A stretch of DNA of 64,000 nt. Origin: VRUE01 sp963702035. GTDB taxonomy: Bacteria > Actinomycetota > Thermoleophilia > Solirubrobacterales > 70-9. The notes under the pieces were generated by a model. The model was given only the letters and a program-made list of their open reading frames with translations, was not told the DNA's origin and made no database searches. Of the stretch, positions 50,462-59,774 are shown in pieces. Both the position numbers and the translations under genes were made by a program. The stretch lies in assembly GCA_963702035.1 (NCBI GenBank), contig OY969700.1, positions 1,364,001 through 1,428,000 of the forward strand, given 5' to 3'. Positions within the stretch are counted from its first letter, which is position 1. Each line of letters begins with the position of its first letter.

Positions 50462-50559
50462 CAGCAACTCCTCCCATCTCGATCCGGTCTTGCTTCCTGG
50501 GCCTACCCTACGCGACTCAGGCGGCGCCCCGAGCCATCGACTCGGATAGCCTGGCGGCG

Positions 50560-51963
50560 ATGGCGAAGGCTAAGGACGGCGCCGCGGCCGACGTGCTGAC
50601 GATCTTCGGGATCAGCGGCGACCTGGCGAAGAAAATGACCTTCCGGGCGCTCTACCGGTTGGAGGCCGGGGGCAAGCTCGACTGTCCGATCGTCGGCGTC
50701 GCGATCGACGATTGGGACGACGAGAGACTACGCCGGCACGCCCACGACGCGATCGGGGCCACGGTCGGCAGCCCCGACGAAGACATCTTCAAGCGGCTCG
50801 CCGGCCGCCTCACCTACATCCAGGGCGACTACGCCGACGCGAACACCTTCGAGCGGGTCGGCAAGGCGATCGGCAGGGCGAAGCGCCCGGTCTTCTACCT
50901 CGAGATCCCGCCTTCGCTCTTTGCCACCGTCGTAGAGGGGCTGGGCGAGGCCGGGCTGACCGAGAACGCGCGTGTGGTGATCGAGAAGCCCTTCGGCCAC
51001 GACCTCGCCTCGGCGCGGGCGCTCAATGCCGAGCTGTGCAAGGTGCTGGAGGAGGATCAGATCCTCCGCATCGACCATTACCTCGGCAAGGAGCCGGTGA
51101 TGGACATCACCTACCTGCGCTTCGCCAACTCGGTGCTGGAGCCGGTCTGGAACCGCGAGCACGTCGCCCACGTGCAGATGACGATCGCCGAGAACTTCGG
51201 CGTCGACGACCGCGGCCGCTTCTACGACGCCGTCGGGGCGATGCGCGACGTGATCCAGAACCACGCCCTGCAGGTCCTGGCCTTGGTCGGGATGGGGCCG
51301 CCGACCGGCAACCACCACGACTCGATCCGCGACAAGAAGCTGGAATTCTTCAAAGCGACGCGCACCGCCGACCCGAAGCGCTACGTGCGCGGCCAGTACG
51401 AGGGCTTCCGCGAGGTCAAGGACGTCGCCGCCGACTCGACCACCGAGACCTTCGCCGCGGTCGAGCTGGCGGTCGACAACTGGCGCTGGAGCGGCGTCCC
51501 CTTCTTCATCCGCGCCGGCAAGTGCATGCCGGCGAAGGCGAGCGAGGTGACGGTCACCTTCAAGCGCCCGCCGCCCCTCGGCGTCGGCGGAGGCAAACCC
51601 GATCCGAATCAGCTGACGGTGCGGATCGAGCCGACCCCGGGCGCGCGCATCCGCCTCTTCGCCAAGCGAGCCGGCGAGGAGGCCTTCGAGCCGGCCGACC
51701 TCGAGGTGCTGTTCGAAAAGGTCCCCGGCGAGGAGCCGGAGCCCTACGAGCGCCTGCTCGGCGACGCGCTCGCCGGCCACTACCAGCTCTTCACCCGCCA
51801 GGACACGGTCGAGGAGACCTGGCGGATCGTCGAGCCGCTGCTGGAGGAACCGGGCCCGGTTCACCCGTACGAGCCGGGGACCTGGGGGCCGAAGGAGTCC
51901 GACGCGCTGACCCGCGGACTAGCGCAGTGGTACGAGCCCTGGCTCCCTGAGAAGGCCGAGTGA
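50560..51963 (+). CDS. zwf: Glucose-6-phosphate 1-dehydrogenase
   Basis: This 467-residue enzyme has the nucleotide motif TIFGISGDLAKKM, RVVIEKPFGHDLASA and the substrate block RIDHYLGKEPVMDITYLRF. It performs the entry step of the oxidative pentose phosphate pathway. The last codons (EKAE and stop) form the left arm of a palindrome that continues past the gene to 52056. It diverges from gnd across 98 bp that should contain both promoters. Confidence 0.96.
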   Translation: MAKAKDGAAADVLTIFGISGDLAKKMTFRALYRLEAGGKLDCPIVGVAIDDWDDERLRRHAHDAIGATVGSPDEDIFKRLAGRLTYIQGDYADANTFERVGKAIGRAKRPVFYLEIPPSLFATVVEGLGEAGLTENARVVIEKPFGHDLASARALNAELCKVLEEDQILRIDHYLGKEPVMDITYLRFANSVLEPVWNREHVAHVQMTIAENFGVDDRGRFYDAVGAMRDVIQNHALQVLALVGMGPPTGNHHDSIRDKKLEFFKATRTADPKRYVRGQYEGFREVKDVAADSTTETFAAVELAVDNWRWSGVPFFIRAGKCMPAKASEVTVTFKRPPPLGVGGGKPDPNQLTVRIEPTPGARIRLFAKRAGEEAFEPADLEVLFEKVPGEEPEPYERLLGDALAGHYQLFTRQDTVEETWRIVEPLLEEPGPVHPYEPGTWGPKESDALTRGLAQWYEPWLPEKAE

Positions 51964-52056
51964 CGCTGCGCGGATACGGCCCCTCCCCGACGTCCCGCGT
52001 AGCGCTGCTACGCGGGAGTCGTCTCGTGACCGTCCCGCTTGGTCATCGGCCTTCTC
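51949..52056. repeat. Palindromic element, probable family B relative
   Basis: The outer arms are GAGAAGGCCGAGTGAC (which includes the zwf stop) and GGTCATCGGCCTTCTC. The central hairpin is CCCGCGTAGC-GCT-GCTACGCGGG; read on the other strand its core TAGCAGCGCTA matches the family B copy at 8.4 kb. The element follows zwf and precedes the iron permease gene. Confidence 0.6.
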
Positions 52057-52099
52057 AGATCTAAATCCAACTCCTGTGCTAGGTTTTCGGTCCTCCTAA

Positions 52100-52118
52100 T
52101 TAGGGAGACCTAACCTCT
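52100..52118 (+). promoter_or_regulatory. IdeR/DtxR-like iron box overlapping the FTR1 start
   Basis: TTAGGGAGACCTAACCTCT matches 13 of 19 positions of the IdeR consensus TTAGGTTAGSCTAACCTAA, including TTAGG and CTAACCT. It covers the ribosome-binding site and the first base of the TTG start, so repressor binding should block the gene when iron is plentiful. Confidence 0.65.
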
Positions 52119-52979
52119 TGATTCCAACTCTTGTCATAGCGCTGCGCGAGGGCGTCGAGGCCTCGCTGATCATCGGCATCATCGCCGCCTTCCTGGTCAA
52201 GGAGGGACGCCGCGACGCGCTGCGGCAGATGTGGCTCGGCGTCGGCATCGCGGTCGATTCTCTGCATGGGGGTGGCGGTCCTGCTGCGGGTGGTCGGACA
52301 GGACCTGCCCGAGCGCGGCCAGGCAAGTGTGGAGACGGCCGTCGGGCTGATCGCGGTCGCCGCCGTCACCTACATGATCGTCTGGATGCGCCGCCACGCG
52401 CGCGGGATCAAGTCAGTGCTGGAGGGCGAGGTCGCAACCGCGCTGGCCGCCGGGTCGACCACCGCGTTGGTCGCGATGGCCTTCCTCGCCGTGCTTCGCG
52501 AGGGTTTCGAGACCTCGGCCTTCCTGCTGGCCGCCTTTCAGGACACGGCCGACACGACCGCCGCCGGGGCCGGCGCGGTGATCGGGCTGCTCGCCGCGAT
52601 CGGCATCGGCATCGGCCTCTACCGCGGCGGCGTGCGCATCAACCTCTCCCGCTTCTTCCGCATCACCGGCCTCGTCCTTGTCTTCGTCGCCGCCGGTCTG
52701 CTGGCCACCGCCGTCCATACCGCCCATGAGGCCGGCTGGCTGGGAGGTCTGCAGGCCCAGGCGATCGACCTCTCCTGGCTGGTCCAGCCGGGAACGGTCT
52801 CCGGCTCGCTGCTGACCGGCATGCTGGGCCTGCAGCCGCAGCCGACCGTCGGCGAGGCGCTCGTCTACGTGCTCTACGCGTTGCCGATGGCGCTCTACGT
52901 GCTCTGGCCCGACCGGCTGCGGCCGCGGCGGCGGCCGTCGAGGGTCCGCCGCACGGCTCCAGCCGAGAGCCCGGCCTGA
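52118..52979 (+). pseudogene. efeU: FTR1-family iron permease (EfeU-like), broken by a frameshift
   Basis: The first frame (TTG 52118) has the first iron motif REGVEASLIIGIIAAF and runs through LGVGIAV. The protein then continues in the +1 frame (from about 52262) as MGVAVLLRVVGQDLP, with the second iron motif REGFETSAFLLAAFQ, several more helices and a normal C-terminus at 52979. One extra base near 52255-52265 explains the shift. Intact FTR1 proteins import ferric iron, usually with EfeO and EfeB, which are not present here. E. coli K-12 efeU carries a comparable frameshift. A sequencing error cannot be excluded. Confidence 0.8.
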
Positions 52980-53000
52980 TACCTCAGTAGGCGGGTCCCA

Positions 53001-53122
53001 GTGTCGGGGAGGGGGTGTCCGGCCTGGTGCTGGGTTTTTCGCTGTGGACCTTGCGGAACTCGCTGAGTGGTGCAGGCGAAAAACAGGACGCCGCGCCTGG
53101 CCGGACACCCCCTCCCCGACAC
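53001..53122. repeat. Palindromic element before recQ
   Basis: Perfect 24-bp arms (starting GTGTCGGGGAGGGGGTGTCC) lie at 53001-53024 and 53099-53122. An inner stem GGTTTTTCGC against GCGAAAAAC follows the same plan as family A and the element at 63.2 kb. It sits between the iron permease and recQ. Confidence 0.85.
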
Positions 53123-53189
53123 CCCCCGCCGGTCATCGTTTCGTCCAGGGACCGCGCCGCATCCGCGTCGGCGCATAGCCTGGGTGATC

Positions 53190-54758
53190 GTGACCGACCA
53201 GGCTGAATTGATCCCCGCTCCAACGCCCAGCCGCGCCGACGAGCTGCTGGGGAAGCTTGGCTTTACCTCCTGGCGGGCGGGGCAGCGGGAGGCTGTGGAA
53301 GCTGCGTTGGCGGGGCGGGATTCGTTGATCGTGATGCCGACCGGCGGTGGCAAGAGCCTCTGCTACCAGCTGCCCGGGCTGGCGAGCGAGGACCTGACGA
53401 TCGTGGTCAGCCCGCTGATCGCGCTGATGAACGACCAGTGGAAGCGGCTCACCGCGGCCGGGCACCCGGTAGCGATGATCTCCTCGGGAATGAGCGACGA
53501 GAGAGCGCGCGAGGCCCTGGCCCAGGTCCGGGGCGGCGAGGCGCGGATCGTCTACTGCTCGCCGGAGCGCTTCGCCTCCAATGTCTTCCTGGGCGCGATC
53601 GAACAGCGCCGGATCGACCTGCTCGCGGTCGACGAGGCGCACTGCGTGTCGGAGTGGGGACACGACTTCCGCCCCGACTACCTGCGCCTGCCCGAGATCG
53701 CCCAGCGGCTCGGGCGACCGACGGTGATGGCCTGCACGGCAACGGCGACCGAGGCGGTCGCGCGCGAGATCGCCGCCCGCTTCGAGATGCGCGAGCCGCT
53801 CAAGGTCCGCTCGGGCTTCGACCGGCCCAACCTCTCCTTCGACGTCGTCCGCCTCGAAGGCACCGGCTCCAAGGCACGGCGGATGGCGCTGCTGGAAGCC
53901 GGGCTGGCCGACCCCGCCAACCGGCCGGCGATCGTCTACTGCGGCACCCGCAAGGACACCGACGAGGTGGCCGCGGCGCTGCGCGAAGCCGGGTTGCGCG
54001 CGCTGCGCTACCACGCCGGCATGGAGGCCGAGGATCGCACCGGCACCCAGGCCCGCTTCATGAGCGGCGAGGTCGAGGTGATCGTCGCCACCAACGCCTT
54101 CGGCATGGGGGTGGACAAGGCCGACGTGCGCTCGGTCTGGCACATGGCGATCCCGACCAGCCTCGAGGCCTACTACCAGGAGGCCGGCCGCGGCGGGCGC
54201 GACGGGCTGCCGGCGAAGGCCGTGCTGCTGGCGATGAAAGCCGACCTCGGCCGTCTGGTCCGCTTCAACCAGCAGCGCGCCGGCAACCCCGACCTGGCGA
54301 TCGCCCACGAGCGCGGCTGGCGCGATTACCAGACGATCAAGTCATTCATCTACTCCGAGCGCTGCCGGCGGCGCAGCGTGCTCGACCACTTCGGCGACAG
54401 CCAGGCCGGCGCGCCGCTGGAGCGCTGCTGTGACGTCTGCGACCCGCAGGGCTGGCTGCCAGATCCAGAGACGATCGCGATCCGCCGCAAGCCGAGCGCC
54501 AAGAAGACCGCGGCGCCCCCCGCCGAGCTGTCGCCAGACGACGCGGCCCTGTTCGAACAACTGAAGGCGTGGCGCCTACGCGCCGCCGACGGCAACCCGG
54601 CCTTCACCGTCGCCCACAACTCGACCCTGGAAGCAATAGCGGCCACCCGGCCCGCCAGCGACGACGCCCTGCTGGCGATCAAAGGCATAGGCCCCAGCTT
54701 CGTCTCGAAGTACGCGCCGGAGGTACTGGAAATCGTGTCTTCTCGCAGCGATCGCTGA
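53190..54758 (+). CDS. recQ: RecQ-family ATP-dependent DNA helicase
   Basis: This 522-residue superfamily 2 helicase has Walker A PTGGGKSLCYQLP (50-62), DEAHCVSEWGHDFRPDY (Walker B plus the RecQ aromatic loop), TATAT, ATNAFGMGVDKADVR and QEAGRGGRDG (motif VI). Zinc-binding Cys are in RCCDVCDPQG, and a C-terminal HRDC domain lies at about 445-515 (AIKGIGPSFVSKYAPEVL). It unwinds DNA for recombination and repair. The start is GTG 53190 (VTDQAELIPA); the codons before it lie in the palindrome. Length and domain order are normal for the short-RQC type. Confidence 0.94.
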   Translation: MTDQAELIPAPTPSRADELLGKLGFTSWRAGQREAVEAALAGRDSLIVMPTGGGKSLCYQLPGLASEDLTIVVSPLIALMNDQWKRLTAAGHPVAMISSGMSDERAREALAQVRGGEARIVYCSPERFASNVFLGAIEQRRIDLLAVDEAHCVSEWGHDFRPDYLRLPEIAQRLGRPTVMACTATATEAVAREIAARFEMREPLKVRSGFDRPNLSFDVVRLEGTGSKARRMALLEAGLADPANRPAIVYCGTRKDTDEVAAALREAGLRALRYHAGMEAEDRTGTQARFMSGEVEVIVATNAFGMGVDKADVRSVWHMAIPTSLEAYYQEAGRGGRDGLPAKAVLLAMKADLGRLVRFNQQRAGNPDLAIAHERGWRDYQTIKSFIYSERCRRRSVLDHFGDSQAGAPLERCCDVCDPQGWLPDPETIAIRRKPSAKKTAAPPAELSPDDAALFEQLKAWRLRAADGNPAFTVAHNSTLEAIAATRPASDDALLAIKGIGPSFVSKYAPEVLEIVSSRSDR

Positions 54759-54864
54759 CTCTAATCACCCAGCGGCGTGTGCTCCCGACGCGCTTGCGGT
54801 GTGGCAGGCGGTTCGCCGCTCCGCAGACAACCGTATGCGCCGATCCAAATCGTAAGCTCCGCCG

Positions 54865-55548
54865 GTGCATCTCGCTTACATTGACGAGACCTATACCGAT
54901 GCGGTCTACAGCTTCGCCACGCTGCTCGTCCACGACGAGCGGGACGCTGCCATGCAGCGGGACGTTCTTTCGATCCCAGCACGTTTTGCAGATCACGGGG
55001 TCGACCCCGACGCCGAGCTGCGCGGCTCAGATCTCTTTCACTCCCGACGGGCCTGGAAGGCTCTTCGCGACCAGCCGGCGCTGAGGGTGCACGCCTACCA
55101 ACTGGGCCTCAAAGCGATTGAGCTTTGCGACGGCAAGATCGCCCTCGTATCCGTCAAGCGGACGGGGGATGCCGCTCGCGATCTGAGTGTGGCCAGAGTG
55201 TGGGCGGTCGACGAGCTGCTGCCCTGCCTGGAGCGGGAGAGCAAGCGGCTCCGCGATCGGTGCCTGCTGATCTTCGACGAGGCTGGAAGCACGGACCGGG
55301 CTCTGGTCAAAGCCGTTCATGCCCATCACCGGAGGGAACTTGTCGGTGGGTCCGCTCCGCGCATCGTCGAGGCTCCTGGCATCGTGCACAGCCACCACAC
55401 GCCAGGAGTCCAGATCGCCGATCTCGCGGCCTTCTTATTTCAGCGCCGCCGGCGAGGCAGCGATGACCAAAGCAGCGCTTCTGGACAGGCAATCGAAGCC
55501 CTCTGGGGAATACTTGAGCCCAACATCATTTGCCAGGTAGACCCCTAG
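54865..55548 (+). CDS. DUF3800 protein
   Basis: The 227-residue protein has the DUF3800 features: HLAYIDETYTDAVYSFA at the N-terminus, LLIFDEAGSTDRAL in the middle and VQIADLAAFLFQRR near the C-terminus. The three acidic positions (YIDE, FDEAG, QIAD) suggest an RNase H-like metal site. DUF3800 genes are often found on mobile or defence loci. This one starts at GTG and is a single gene between recQ and a small hypothetical gene. Confidence 0.85.
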   Translation: MHLAYIDETYTDAVYSFATLLVHDERDAAMQRDVLSIPARFADHGVDPDAELRGSDLFHSRRAWKALRDQPALRVHAYQLGLKAIELCDGKIALVSVKRTGDAARDLSVARVWAVDELLPCLERESKRLRDRCLLIFDEAGSTDRALVKAVHAHHRRELVGGSAPRIVEAPGIVHSHHTPGVQIADLAAFLFQRRRRGSDDQSSASGQAIEALWGILEPNIICQVDP

Positions 55549-55665
55549 ACGCACCGAAGCCGCCTTGCGGCGGCTTCAACGCTGTTGCGAGAGCCAGCGG
55601 CCACTCGCAAAGCGCATTCTAGAGAGTCGAGCCCAAAAACGCAACGGGTTTGCCTGCCGTCGACT

Positions 55666-55902
55666 CTAAACGTCGTCCCTGCCGAAGTTGGCCAGGGCGA
55701 CCTGTTCGGCGAGCTTTAGCAGGCCGAGGGTCGAGTGCGGCGAGGAGGCGGTGCTGCGCATGCGGACGTGGGAGCCGTGCGGGCCCCTGATCTCGACGAT
55801 CGTGCAGATGTCGCCGATCTCGCAGTCGTCCCCGTAGTCGGCTTCGATCGCTTCCATCTGGGAGGCGATGTGCTGCCCCACTTTGCTCTGGTCAAGCGGC
55901 AT
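55666..55902 (-). CDS. Small hypothetical protein
   Basis: This 78-residue acidic-to-neutral protein starts MPLDQSKVGQHIASQMEAIE, with a central beta-type stretch (EIGDICTIVEIRGPHGSHVR) and a C-terminal helix (LGLLKLAEQVALANFG). The start has a good ribosome-binding site (AAGGAAAG). No family is recognised. Confidence 0.6.
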   Translation of the reverse strand: MPLDQSKVGQHIASQMEAIEADYGDDCEIGDICTIVEIRGPHGSHVRMRSTASSPHSTLGLLKLAEQVALANFGRDDV

Positions 55903-56056
55903 CTGGATCTTTCCTTCCCGTAGTCATGTCGGTCCCAGTCTGCCATGCGATGGCGCCTTTCCCAGCTGGATGACGAGAAAAGCGCCAGACGGATTGCAGC
56001 GCCGGCAGGCGGCACCTGCCGGTGGCCGGCGCTTGCCACCATGTCCGGTTCGTTCG

Positions 56057-57148
56057 ATGAGCCGTTCCCGCAACAAGCTGCGTCTGGCCGCCGCGTTCTG
56101 CGCGGTGGTGGCCTTCTGTCTGTTCGCCGCCGCCCCGGCCGGCGCCTTCTCGCTCGTCCCGCAGGGCAAAAACGTCTTCTTCGGGCTCAGCGACACCGGC
56201 GACAGCGCCGACTTCGGCCAGTTCTCGAGCGCGCTGCACAAGCACCCGGCGCTGATCGAGTCCTTCCGCACCTGGGGCTCGGAGTTCCCCGGGTCGATCG
56301 AACGCTGGCAGGCGGCGCGGGCGCGGCCGGTACTGCACATCACCACCGCCGACAGCAGCGACGGGCACGAGCTGATCACCCCGCGCGGTATCGCCGGCGG
56401 CGGTGGCGACGAATACCTGATCCGGCTCAACAAGCTCTTCTGGGCGAAGAAGATGCGCGCCTACATCCGCCCGCTGGGCGAGCCCAACCGCTGCCTCAAC
56501 GTCTACGCGTCCTACGACTGCGCCGGCGAACCGCGCGACGCGGCCCACAGCACCCGCTGGTACAAACTCGCCTTCCGCCGCATCTACGTGATCGTCCACG
56601 GCGGCGGCAGCCGGGCGAAGATCGACGCCCGCCTGCATGAAGCCGGCCTGCCGCAGCTGCAGAGCGACGTCGGAGGCCTGCCGAAGGCGCCGGTCGAAGT
56701 GATCTGGAGCCCGCTGCCGGCCGGCTCGCCGACCGTCCCCGGCAACCGTCCCCGCTTCTACTACCCCGGCTCGAAGTGGGTCGACTGGGCGGGGACCGAC
56801 TTCTACGCCGACAACCAGGACTGGAAGTCCCTCTACGGCCTCTACCGGCGCTACTCCGACAAGCCCTTCGCGATCACCGAGTGGAGCGTCGACACCGGCG
56901 ACGACTCCGCCTACGTGCGCCGGCTGATGACCTGGGTCGACCACCACCGCCGCACCAAGATGCTCGTCTACTACCAGGACTTCGGCTCGACCAGCTCCTA
57001 CCGCCTGCAGAACTCGCCAACCAGCCTCGGCGTGCTGCGCAACCAGATCCACAATGGCCGCTTCCCCTCCTACGCCCCGTTCCCACCCAAGGCGCCGCCG
57101 CCCCCGCCACCGCCGCGGGGTGGGGTCGCCCCACAGGCGCGTCACTGA
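56057..57148 (+). CDS. Secreted GH26-like glycoside hydrolase, copy 1
   Basis: This 363-residue protein has a signal peptide ending near residue 31 (AAAPAGAFS). Its (beta/alpha)8-like sequence resembles glycoside hydrolase family 26. The probable acid/base Glu is E142 in YIRPLGEPNRCLN, and the probable nucleophile is E275 in FAITEWS. WVDWAGTDFYADNQDW (241-256) and MLVYYQDFGSTSSYRLQNSP are shared with the second copy at 58663. The C-terminal tail is Pro-rich. Substrate is unknown; mannan-like or exopolysaccharide beta-linkages are plausible. Confidence 0.72.
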   Translation: MSRSRNKLRLAAAFCAVVAFCLFAAAPAGAFSLVPQGKNVFFGLSDTGDSADFGQFSSALHKHPALIESFRTWGSEFPGSIERWQAARARPVLHITTADSSDGHELITPRGIAGGGGDEYLIRLNKLFWAKKMRAYIRPLGEPNRCLNVYASYDCAGEPRDAAHSTRWYKLAFRRIYVIVHGGGSRAKIDARLHEAGLPQLQSDVGGLPKAPVEVIWSPLPAGSPTVPGNRPRFYYPGSKWVDWAGTDFYADNQDWKSLYGLYRRYSDKPFAITEWSVDTGDDSAYVRRLMTWVDHHRRTKMLVYYQDFGSTSSYRLQNSPTSLGVLRNQIHNGRFPSYAPFPPKAPPPPPPPRGGVAPQARH

Positions 57149-57164
57149 GCTACGGCGACTCGCG

Positions 57165-58643
57165 TCAGGGCGACCCCGGCCGGTCGAGCAGCACGGCGTT
57201 GTTGGAGTAGCCGGTGAAATTGCCGACCAGCCGGCCCCAGCCGAGCCGCCGCGGGCGTGCCGCCCGGTAGCGGATCAGGGTCATGCGGCCGAGGGTGACG
57301 CGCTGCACGCGCCGGAAGCTCGGCGGCAGGGCGCCGCGGGCGCCGGGCGGCGGCGGGCGGCCGCTGACCACGTCGACCTCGCTCACCGCGCGCGGCGCGT
57401 GGCGCCACTGCTTCCACTTGACCCGGGTCTCGTCACCGCCGAGGTAGAAGGCGAGCGGTTCGTCGCCCTGCTCCCAGACGAGGATCGCGCGCGGTCCCAG
57501 CGGCGGGCCGATCCGCTGCGCCACGCCGCGCCAGTCGTCGCGCTGCAGCGCCGGGCGGAAGTCCGCGTAGATGCAGAAGGCGAGCAGGTAGGCGACCAGG
57601 GCGACGCCGACCCCAACTCCCAGCCGGCCGGCTCGCGGCGCCGCGATCCCGGCCGCGCCGACCAGCACCAGCGGGATCAGCGCCGGCAGCAGGTTGCGCT
57701 CGAGCACGAAGTCCTGTCCGGCGGCCGCGAAGGCCAGTGCGAGCGCGATGGCGCCGCCGCCGACCGCGAACGCCAGTGCCGCGCCGCGCTTCTCCCGCGC
57801 CCCGCCCCGGGCCGCCAGCAGCACGAGCGCCACGGCGAACAGCCCGATCGGGATCAACGCGTGCTTGAGCAGGCCCGCCTCGCCGACGAAGAAGCTGATC
57901 CCGGTCTCGCGCAGCCGGCCGGCCATGCCGAAGCCGGCGATCCAGTCGTTGTTCTTGCCCCCGGACTGGTGCAGGGCGATCGGCGCCAGCGCCGCCCCGG
58001 CCATCGCCACCCCGCCGAGCGCCCACAGCACCCGGCGCAGCGGCCGCACCGCGAGCAGCAGCCAGGCGGCCTCGATCGCCAGCGGGAAGAGGGCGAAGTA
58101 GTGGGCGGCGAGCGCCAGCGCCGAGAAGACCGCCCACCAGGCGAGGTCGCGGGCCGCTCCGCTGCGCCGCGCCCGCACGAAGAAGAGCAGCGCCGCCGTG
58201 CTGAGCAGGACCAGCAACGCGTAGGCGCGCGCGTCCTGCGAGTACCAGACCAGCATCGGCTCGACCGCGACGATCGCGGCGACGGCGAGCCCGGCGCGGC
58301 GGCCGATCAGCTCCCGCCCGACCAGGTAGGCGAGCGGGACCGTGGCGGTGCCGAAGAGCGCCGAGAGCGAGCGCAGGCCGGCCTCGCGCACGCCGAAGAG
58401 GTGCGACCACAGCCAGGCGAGCAGGTAGTAGAGCGGCGGCGTCGACTCGCCGGCCCAGACCTCGTGCATGGTCCGCGGCAGGCTCGCGAAGAGGACGCGG
58501 CCGGCGGTCACCGCCTCGTCGTGGCGGTAGCTCTGCAACCCTAGGGTGGAGAAGCGGAGAGCGGCGGCGAGCGCGGTCAGGCCGACGACGGCCCAGAAGA
58601 ACCATCGCGCCCGCGCCGTGTTGGGAAAGGTGTAGGGGCCCAT
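57165..58643 (-). CDS. GT-C glycosyltransferase, GT39/ArnT-like, copy 1
   Basis: This 492-residue membrane protein has about 11-12 helices. The first outer loop has LGLQSYRHDEAVTAGRVL, with the D-E pair that serves as the catalytic acid of protein-O-mannosyltransferase-like enzymes, and STPPLYYLLAWLWSHLFG follows. Such enzymes transfer a sugar from a polyprenyl-phosphate donor. The start is ATG 58643. It is a clear paralogue of the gene at 59775-61277 and lies divergent from the GH26-like gene copy 2, 19 bp apart. Confidence 0.82.
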   Translation of the reverse strand: MGPYTFPNTARARWFFWAVVGLTALAAALRFSTLGLQSYRHDEAVTAGRVLFASLPRTMHEVWAGESTPPLYYLLAWLWSHLFGVREAGLRSLSALFGTATVPLAYLVGRELIGRRAGLAVAAIVAVEPMLVWYSQDARAYALLVLLSTAALLFFVRARRSGAARDLAWWAVFSALALAAHYFALFPLAIEAAWLLLAVRPLRRVLWALGGVAMAGAALAPIALHQSGGKNNDWIAGFGMAGRLRETGISFFVGEAGLLKHALIPIGLFAVALVLLAARGGAREKRGAALAFAVGGGAIALALAFAAAGQDFVLERNLLPALIPLVLVGAAGIAAPRAGRLGVGVGVALVAYLLAFCIYADFRPALQRDDWRGVAQRIGPPLGPRAILVWEQGDEPLAFYLGGDETRVKWKQWRHAPRAVSEVDVVSGRPPPPGARGALPPSFRRVQRVTLGRMTLIRYRAARPRRLGWGRLVGNFTGYSNNAVLLDRPGSP

Positions 58644-58662
58644 CCAGTCGAAGGGAATGCCG

Positions 58663-59766
58663 ATGAATCGCGGCCGAGACAGGACAACCGTACTGGCAGC
58701 GCTGGCCGTGACCGCGGCGCTCGCGCTCGGCGCCGCGGCGCCGGCGGACGCTGCCCTGCTGCAACCGGGCAGCGGCAAGACCTTCTTCGGCCTCACCGAC
58801 AGCGGCGTCACCTCCCAGTTCACCGAATTCGGCGAACAGGTCGGCAAGCACCCGGCGATCATCGAGAGCTTCCGCGCCTGGGGCGACGACCTGAAGGGCT
58901 CGCTGAAGCGCTGGCGGAAGGCGATCGCCCGCCCCGTCCTCCACATCTCCGCCGCCGACCCCAACGACGGCCACGAGCTGATCGACCCGCGGCAGATCGC
59001 GCAGGGCTACGGCGACGGCTACCTGATCAGCCTCAACTACTTCTTCTGGTCGCGGCAGATCAGGGCCTACATCCGGCCGCTGGGCGAGCCGAACCGCTGC
59101 CTCAACGTCTACGCCGCCTACGACTGCGCCGGCAACCCGGTCTCCACCGGGCAGAAGCCCTACTGGTACCGGATGGCCTTCCGCCGCATGTACATCGTCC
59201 TGCACGGCGGCGGCAAGCTGGAAAAGATCGACCGCCGCCTCGCCCAAGCGGGCCTGCCGCCGCTGCGCGAAGAATCCACGCCCCTGCCGACGGGGCTCCC
59301 GGCGGCGGCGATCGAGCTGATCTGGAGCCCGCTGCCGGGCGGCTCGCCGGAAGTCCGCCAGAACCTGCCCGGCTTCTTCTACCCCGGCTCGCGCTACGTC
59401 GACTGGGTGGGGACCGACTTCTACGCCAACTACCCCGTCTGGAAATCCCTCGCCGGGTTCTACGAACGCTTCGCGGGGCGCGAACGCAAGCCCCTCGCGC
59501 TGACCGAGTGGGGACTGGACGGCAGCGACGACACGACGTTCGTCAAGCGGCTCTTCACCTGGGTGCAGCGCCACCCGCGCTGCCGCATGCTGATCTACTA
59601 CCAGGACTTCGGCTCGACCAGCTCCTTCCGGCTGCAGAACTACCCGGAAAGCCTCGCGATCGTGAGCCGCAAGCTGCGCTCGTCGCGCTTCCCGCCCTAC
59701 GCCTTCGAACCGCCGCTGCCACTGCCCGCACCCGCACCCGCACCCGCCGCCGGAGCTCGCCCGTAA
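58663..59766 (+). CDS. Secreted GH26-like glycoside hydrolase, copy 2
   Basis: This 367-residue paralogue of the 56057-57148 gene has the same signal-peptide layout, acid/base E142 (YIRPLGEPN) and nucleophile E282 (LALTEWG). It also has YVDWVGTDFYANYPVW and the end block YYQDFGSTSSFRLQNYPESL. The start is ATG 58663 behind AAGGGA; the ATG at 58657 is too close to that site. A Pro/Ala C-terminal tail differs from copy 1. The next gene starts 9 bp after its stop. Confidence 0.75.
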   Translation: MNRGRDRTTVLAALAVTAALALGAAAPADAALLQPGSGKTFFGLTDSGVTSQFTEFGEQVGKHPAIIESFRAWGDDLKGSLKRWRKAIARPVLHISAADPNDGHELIDPRQIAQGYGDGYLISLNYFFWSRQIRAYIRPLGEPNRCLNVYAAYDCAGNPVSTGQKPYWYRMAFRRMYIVLHGGGKLEKIDRRLAQAGLPPLREESTPLPTGLPAAAIELIWSPLPGGSPEVRQNLPGFFYPGSRYVDWVGTDFYANYPVWKSLAGFYERFAGRERKPLALTEWGLDGSDDTTFVKRLFTWVQRHPRCRMLIYYQDFGSTSSFRLQNYPESLAIVSRKLRSSRFPPYAFEPPLPLPAPAPAPAAGARP

Positions 59767-59774
59767 CCCGCCGG

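Noticed and set aside
57433..59574. A 713-codon minus-strand frame over the GH26-like and GT39-like genes
   Set aside because: It conflicts with the two clear paralogous families in other frames and has no domain of its own.
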